From positions 1,220,001 through 1,284,000 of the forward strand of contig NC_080422.1 of the NCBI RefSeq assembly GCF_029873635.1: DNA of 64,000 nucleotides, read 5' to 3'. Position 1 is the stretch's first letter; each line of letters starts with the position of its first letter. Shown one piece after another: positions 58,409-64,000 of this stretch. This DNA comes from Malania oleifera. Lineage: Eukaryota > Streptophyta > Magnoliopsida > Santalales > Ximeniaceae. A program made the translations under genes and the position numbers. Below the pieces are notes generated by a model. The model was not told the origin of the DNA. It saw only the letters and a program-made list of their open reading frames with translations, and did not search any database.

Positions 58409-61400
58409 ATGGATCCATAAGGAAATAATGCCCATGCGAGTGGCAGTGATGGAGCAGGACCATCAGGTGCAGCTAGGACCGACTCTGATGCGGTATTATG
58501 TAGCGTGGCTCAGGAGATTATAACTGAGATTGCAGAGTGGTCCATCTATAGGCCATGAGTGCACGATAGAGAAATTTACAAAGATGAATCCTCCGACGTT
58601 CTCAGGTGGAGTTGATCCTGTAGCCGCTGAGAACTGGATGCAGGAGATTGAGAAAATCTTGGCTGTGCTGCAATGTACTGAGGAACAGAGGGTCCTCTTT
58701 GCCACCTATAAATTGACAAGAGAGGCTGAGAGGTGGTGGACTGCGGTGAGGCTATTAGAGCAGCAGAGGGTGACTCCAATAGCTATGACATGGGACCGGT
58801 TTAAAGATCTGTTCTTTGATAGATATTTTCTAGCTACTGTGAGGGAGGTTAAGGTAGAAGAGTTCCTGAGTCTGAAGCAGGGATAGCTATCCGTCCAACA
58901 GTATGCAGTACGTTTTATCGAGCTCTCTCGATTCGCCCCATACATTGTTCCTGATGAGATGAAGAAAGCGAAGTAGTTTGAGAGAGGCTTGAGGTGGAGT
59001 ATATTTAAGCAGGTGGTGGTGCTGCGGATCTAGGAGTTCGCTAAGTTGGTTGATAGGGCGGCCTTGGCAGAGATTGGTGAGCATCTTGATGCGGATGAGC
59101 CGGGACAGAGGAAGAGATCTACATCTACAAGCTACCAGCAGGGTCACAGGCCGGGTCAGTGGAGGAGAGGTAATCATGGTAGAGGGCGGAGACAGGAGAC
59201 GGGAGGACGGAAGGTGCAGACAGGGCAGGGTCCTCTGGTTTGTCAGACTTGTGGTAGGAGGCACTGGGGAGAGTGTCGAGCTGGTGGTGTAGTGTGCTAC
59301 CGCTGCGGTAGATCGGGACATATAGTGCGAGATTGTCCTACCCCGCCAGATGCAGCTCTGGTGTACTATCGTTGCGGTAGATCGGGGCACATGGTACGAG
59401 ACTGCCCTACTCCACCAGATGCAGTTCCAGCTCCTAAACCATATCGGGGAGGTTATCAGGCACCACGGGGGGGCTAGCAGAGGAATACGGCTCCAGCCAG
59501 GGTGTTTACCCTGACGCCGGGTGAGGCTGAGGCGTTAGGTGACGTGGTGACAGGTATGGTCATTATGCTTTCTTTTAAAGTTATTGCATTATTTGATTCA
59601 GGAGCTACACACTCGTTTGTGTCCTTGGGGTGTATTAAATTATATGAGAATGAAACACAATCATTAGATGTTGAACTGTTGGTATCTACACCAACTGGGT
59701 CGATAGTGAGGTATGGTAGGGTACTCCGCAACTGCCTAGTAGTGATTCAGGGGAAAACATTGTCTGCTGATTTGATAGTGTTAGACATGCATGGGTTTGA
59801 CGTTATATTTGGCATGAATTGGCTAGCAGCTAATTTTGCCAGCATAGATTGTCGTGCACGAGAGGTGATATTTAGACCCCCGTGGGAAGCAGAATTCAAG
59901 TTTGTAGGGTCGCATGTACAATCCCCGCCTCAGCTAGTTTCAGCTATTCAGGCCAGGAGACTACTGCTAAGTGGTTATCAGGGGTTTGTGGCGGTTGTGA
60001 AAGAGATGTCAGAGAATGAGTCGAAACTTGTTAGCACGCTTGTAGTGAAGGAGTTTGTGGATGTTTTTCCAGATGAGTTACCAGGCTTGCCACCCGATCG
60101 TGAGGTGGATTTCTCTATTGATCTACCTCCCGGTACAGCACCGATTTCTAAAGTACCTTATCGAATGGCGCCAGTGGAGTTAGCAGAATTGAAGAATCAG
60201 TTGCAAGATCTGTTAGATAAGGGCTTCATATGGCCCAGTGTATCTCCATGGGGAGCTCCAGTTTTATTTGTGAAAAAGAAAGGCGGGACTATGAGGATGT
60301 GTATAGACTATAGGGAGATAAATAAAGTAACAATCAAGAATAGGTATCCTCTACCCCGTATTGATGATTTGTTTGACCAGCTCCAGGGTACACGGGTGTA
60401 TTTGAAGATTGACCTCAGATCTGGATACCATCAGGTGAAGGTGAAAGCAGAAGACGTCTTAAAGACGGCCTTCGGGACTAGGTATAGGCATTACGAGTTT
60501 CTAGTGATGCCGTTTGGTTTGACGAATGCTCCTGCGGTATTTATGGACTTGATAAATAGAGTCTTCCACCAATACCTAGACCAGTTTGTTGTTATTTTTA
60601 TTGATGATGTACTGGTCTATTTTAGGAACTATGAGGAGCATGAGACGCACTTGAGGCAAGTTTTGCAGACACTTCGGGAAAAGAAGTTGTACGCCAAGTT
60701 CAGTAAATGTGAATTTTGGCCGGAGAATGTCGTGTTATTGGGGCATGTTGTATCTGGAGACGGTATTTCTGTGGATCCTAGCAAGATTGAGGTTGTAGTG
60801 AATTGGGCTAGACCGAGAAATGTCCAGGAGATCAGAAGTTTCTTAGGGCTAGCAGGCTATTACCGTCGTTTTATTGAGGGATTCTCAACTTTGTCAGGGC
60901 CCTTGACACGACTGACGAGGAAGAATGTTAGATTTGAGTGGGACGATAGTTGTGAGCAGAGTTTTCTGGAGCTGAAACAGAGACTAGTCACAGCACTTGT
61001 GTTGATCATCCCATGTGGGGGTGAAGGGTATACCATTTACAATGATGCGTCCTTGAAGGGACTTGGCTGTGTATTAATGCAGCATGGCAGGGTAGTGGCG
61101 TATGCATCCAGGAAGTTGAAAGAATATGAGAAGAACTACCCTACCCATGATCTTGAGTTGGCTGCAGTGGTACACGCACTGAGGATTTGGTGGCATTACC
61201 TGTACGGTGAGCAGTGTGAGATCTTCTCCGATCATAAAAGTTTGAAGTATTTCTTTACGCAGAAAGAACTGAATATATGGCAGAGAAGGTGGTTGGAGCT
61301 GATTAAGGATTTTGATTGTACCATCAGTTATCACCCAGGGAAAGCAAAGGTGGTAGTTGATGCGTTGAGCAGGAAATCCAGGGAGCCAGTGTTGGCGGCT

Positions 61401-62940
61401 CTGGGGATCCAGCATCCAATCATAATGGATCTGGAGAGACTCGGCATAGAGTTGGTGGAGAGTGATCTCCCAGTATGTATTGCCAGCCTAGTGGTATAGC
61501 CTACCCTGCAGGAGAGAATTAAAGCTGCCCAGAAGGAAGATCCAGAGCTAGTGGAGGTGATAGACAGAGTACAGAGTGGGCAGGGGGAGGAGTTCAGTAT
61601 CGCAGATGACGGAGCTTTGCGGTTCCGTTCCAGATTATGTGTTCCTGCCGATACTGAGTTTAGGAAGACTATTCTAGAGGAGGCTCACAGATCTTTGTAT
61701 ACAGTTCATCCAGGTAGTACGAAGATGTACAGAAATCTGCGAGAGTCATACCGGTGGAGTGGTATGAAGAGAGAAATTGCTGAGTATGTAGCGCAATGTT
61801 TGACATGCCAGCAGGTAAAGGCTAAGCACCAGAGATCGGCAGGGCAGTTGCAGCCGTTATTCATTCCGGAGTGGAAGTGGGATCACATATCGATGGACTT
61901 CGTGTCAGGACTGCTGACGGCTTTACATGGCCATAATGCCATCTGGCTGATTGTTGATCGATTGACAAAGACCGCCCACTTTATTCCTATCAAGATCAAC
62001 TACTCCCTCAGCCGTTTACCGGAGATTTACATTCAGGAGATAGTACGTTCTCATGGGGTGCCTGTATCTATTGTGTCAGATCGAGACCCACGATTCACAT
62101 CATGATTTTGGAGGAGTCTGCAAGAGGCTTTGGGGTCTCAGTTATCATTTAGTACGGCATTCCATCCTCAGTCAGACGGGCAGACTGAGAGGATGATACA
62201 GATATTAGAGGACATGCTCATAGCGTGTGTACTAGACTTTGGGGGTAGTTGGACTCAATTCATGCCATTAGTAGAATTTGCGTATAATAATAGTTATCAG
62301 TCTAGCATTGGCATGACACCATTTGAGGCTCTGTACGGTAAGAGATGTCGTTCTCCTTTGTTTTGGGATGAAGTGGGTGAGCGGCGAGTAGTGGGGCCAG
62401 AGCTGGTTTAGCAGGCGTGTGATAAAGTTCGTCTTATCAAGGAAAGGATCAGTGCAGCTCAGAGCCGACAGAAGAGTTATGCCGACCATCGCCGCAGGAA
62501 TTTAAAGTTTGACGTAGGTGATCACGTATTTTTGAAGATAGCTCCGATGAAAGGGGTTATGCGATTTGGGAGGAAGGGTAAACTTAATCCTAGGTTTATC
62601 GGTCCATTTGAGATTCTAGATAAAGTGGGACCGGTAGCCTACAGGCTAACTTTGCCACCTGTATTGTCCAGGATTCACGACGTATTTCATGTTGCTATGT
62701 TAAGGAAATACGTCCCAAACCCTTCTCATGTCATGAATTATGATGAGTTGGAGCTTAGTGATTCATTGGGATATGAGGAGGTACCAGTACAAATTCTGAA
62801 TAGGAACGTACAAGAGCTACGTAACAGGACGATTCCTCAAGTAAAAGTCTTGTGGAGGAATCATGCATTAGAAGAGACTTCTTGGGAGTCCGAGGAGCAG
62901 ATGAAGCAGAGGTTTCCGTATTTATTTCAAGAAGTCTGAG
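58409..62940 (+). mobile_element. internal region of element J: gag, PR, RT, RH, INT, chromodomain
   Basis: Gag spans about 58.4-59.5 kb and carries two zinc-knuckle copies in tandem (about 59.29-59.43 kb). Protease is at about 59.55-59.9 kb ([11 protein letters not shown]). RT is at about 60.05-60.75 kb ([12 protein letters not shown]), RNase H at about 61.0-61.4 kb ([12 protein letters not shown]), and integrase at about 61.6-62.4 kb (zinc domain, then the core with [11 protein letters not shown]). The chromodomain is at about 62.75-62.94 kb (VKVLWRNHALEETSWE). The order and chromodomain mark a Tekay/Del chromovirus. It is broken in about eight places and no product is proposed. Confidence 0.85.
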
Positions 62941-63153
62941 TGAATAAATGTAAATAGTTAAGTAGTTTTCTGTTGTAGGTACATGTAATGGTTGAATAAT
63001 GTAGTACTTTAGTTTTGAGAGAATGGTTTTCTTTTGTATATATAATCTTCCAAGACTTGAAATGTAACCACGGTATTCCTCCGCTATAAGGGTAGGTAAT
63101 AAAATGAGTAGACCCTTTTTCCTAGTTAAAAGATGGTGAGTTACGGAAACAGT

Positions 63154-63190
63154 AAATTTCGAGGACGAAATTCTTTTAAGGGGGGAGGAA
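63154..63190 (+). other. stem-loop and polypurine tract of element J
   Basis: aaatttcg-agga-cgaaattc (63154-63173) is followed by aaggggggaggaa, ending at the LTR start. Confidence 0.8.
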
Positions 63191-63286
63191 TGTAGTAACT
63201 GGGAAAAAAATAAATAAATAAATAAATAAAATAATAAAATAAAATAAACAAGTAAAATGAATAGTATGATAAGGACAAAAAAAATG

Positions 63287-63320
<34 letters not shown>

Positions 63321-64000
63321 AGTAACTATGATATTATATATATATAATACCACAAGCTTCTTCAAGAAGCTTTGAAAAGTCAAAAAAAAAAATTCAATTT
63401 AAATTGGATTCTTTTTGTGTTGCGACCAGTGCACTCACACACACACACACACACACTCTCTCTCTCTCTCTCTCCTACGACTCTCTCTCTCTTTGATTCC
63501 GGGCTAGTTTTACACCGGATCGACAAATCGAAGCCACCACGACGCTCCTGGCAAAGTTCTCTACAAGTCTGCCGGAGCGGATCGTCAGGGAAATGAAGTT
63601 GGATTTCATCCCAAAATCGAAGCCACCACGACGCTCCTGGCGAAGTTCTCTACAAGTCTGCCGGAGCGGATCGTCAGGGAAATGAAGTTGGATTTCATCC
63701 CAAATCCAAGGTAAGACTTTATATTTAATATTTGGATTTTTGACAGTTGAAGAAAGTGATATATGTGTAAAAATACTGAACTTTAATACTGGAAATTTTC
63801 AGTTCCAAGGTGTTGATTGGGAACGTTGGGAATCATCCCTAAGTTGAGGTAAGACTTTTTAAGTCGAATTTGACTTAGTGGTAGTTATAGAAAATGTTGT
63901 ACGTACGAAAATACTAAACTTTAATTCTGCGAGTTTTTATTTTCAGGGTGTTGAGTTGAGAACCTTGTAGGTACGGGGAAGATTTTCTTAGGGGCTTTTC
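63191..64000 (+). repeat. 3' LTR of element J (partial, window edge)
   Basis: It starts tgtagtaactggg and matches the 5' LTR in order. It differs by an 89-bp tandem duplication at 63525-63702 and by microsatellite lengths. Confidence 0.85.
63525..63702 (+). repeat. 89-bp tandem duplication in 3' LTR J
   Basis: Two copies of a unit starting aaatcgaagccaccacgacg lie at 63525-63613 and 63614-63702, with about one difference. The 5' LTR and LTR F each have a single copy. Confidence 0.85.

Larger units (their letters stand above)
55919..64000 (+). mobile_element. Element J: Ty3 Tekay/Del chromovirus, runs off the right edge
   Basis: A 5' LTR (55919-58105), primer site (58108), gag, protease, RT, RNase H, integrase, chromodomain, polypurine tract (about 63178-63190) and the first 810 bp of the 3' LTR (63191 onward) are present in canonical order. 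The protease-to-RNase H stretch is the best preserved pol region in the window. There are about eight breaks overall, mostly in gag and around integrase, so it is a fossil though nearly complete. The LTR pair differs by about 5 percent where I compared the first few hundred bases, so it is probably older than B, perhaps around two million years. Solo LTR F is from the same subfamily. Confidence 0.9.

Overview
The window reads as a repeat-dense, AT-rich stretch of an angiosperm (probably eudicot) nuclear genome. The reasons are Tekay/Del-type Ty3 chromoviruses with an initiator-Met tRNA primer site, long solo LTRs of Ty1/copia type, tRNA-derived SINE-like repeats, a GT-AG intron in the one spliced host gene, and two small plant-type protein families. 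No bacterial features, rRNA, CRISPR or clear tRNA genes were seen.

Layout. 1-1.8 kb: AT-rich sequence with a CA microsatellite. 1.8-8.4 kb: decayed minus-strand Ty3 element (A) whose LTR holds a copia solo LTR. 8.4-22.3 kb: minus-strand Ty3 LTR (C) split by a copia solo LTR and by a complete 10-kb Ty3 element (B, 11178-21136) with a 5-bp target duplication. 22.3-23.5 kb: LTR fragment D. 23.5-26.9 kb: gene-bearing island with the first copy of a duplicated small host gene. 26.9-30.1 kb: copia solo LTR and a copia gag remnant. 30.1-41.2 kb: a stack of Ty3 LTRs (G holding E, E holding F), LTR H, and a pol-plus-3' LTR remnant. 41.2-45.9 kb: minus-strand copia LTR, then truncated Ty3 element I. 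46.4-47.8 kb: second copy of the duplicated gene. 47.8-54.3 kb: mostly AT-rich non-coding DNA with two SINE-like repeats and a minus-strand pararetrovirus-like fossil. 54.3-55.1 kb: a two-exon host gene for an 83-residue protein. 55.6-64 kb: copia remnant, then Ty3 element J, which runs off the right edge.

Host content is three small genes. Two are paralogues (minus strand, 25.5 and 47.0 kb) in a roughly 1.5-kb segmental duplication now separated by about 20 kb, mostly retrotransposons. The third, at 54.5 kb, is otherwise unrelated but ends in the same C-terminal module, F-A-P-x-x-D-G-L-x-x-x-E-T-L-V. None has a function I can name.

The most unusual signals are in the LTRs. Both the Ty3 and the copia LTRs carry arrays of a short near-palindromic, CpG-containing motif just upstream of a TATA box, with a different motif in each superfamily. 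The Ty3 LTRs also share splice-donor-like and splice-acceptor-like sites that bracket family-specific tandem repeats. All retroelements are described as fossils.
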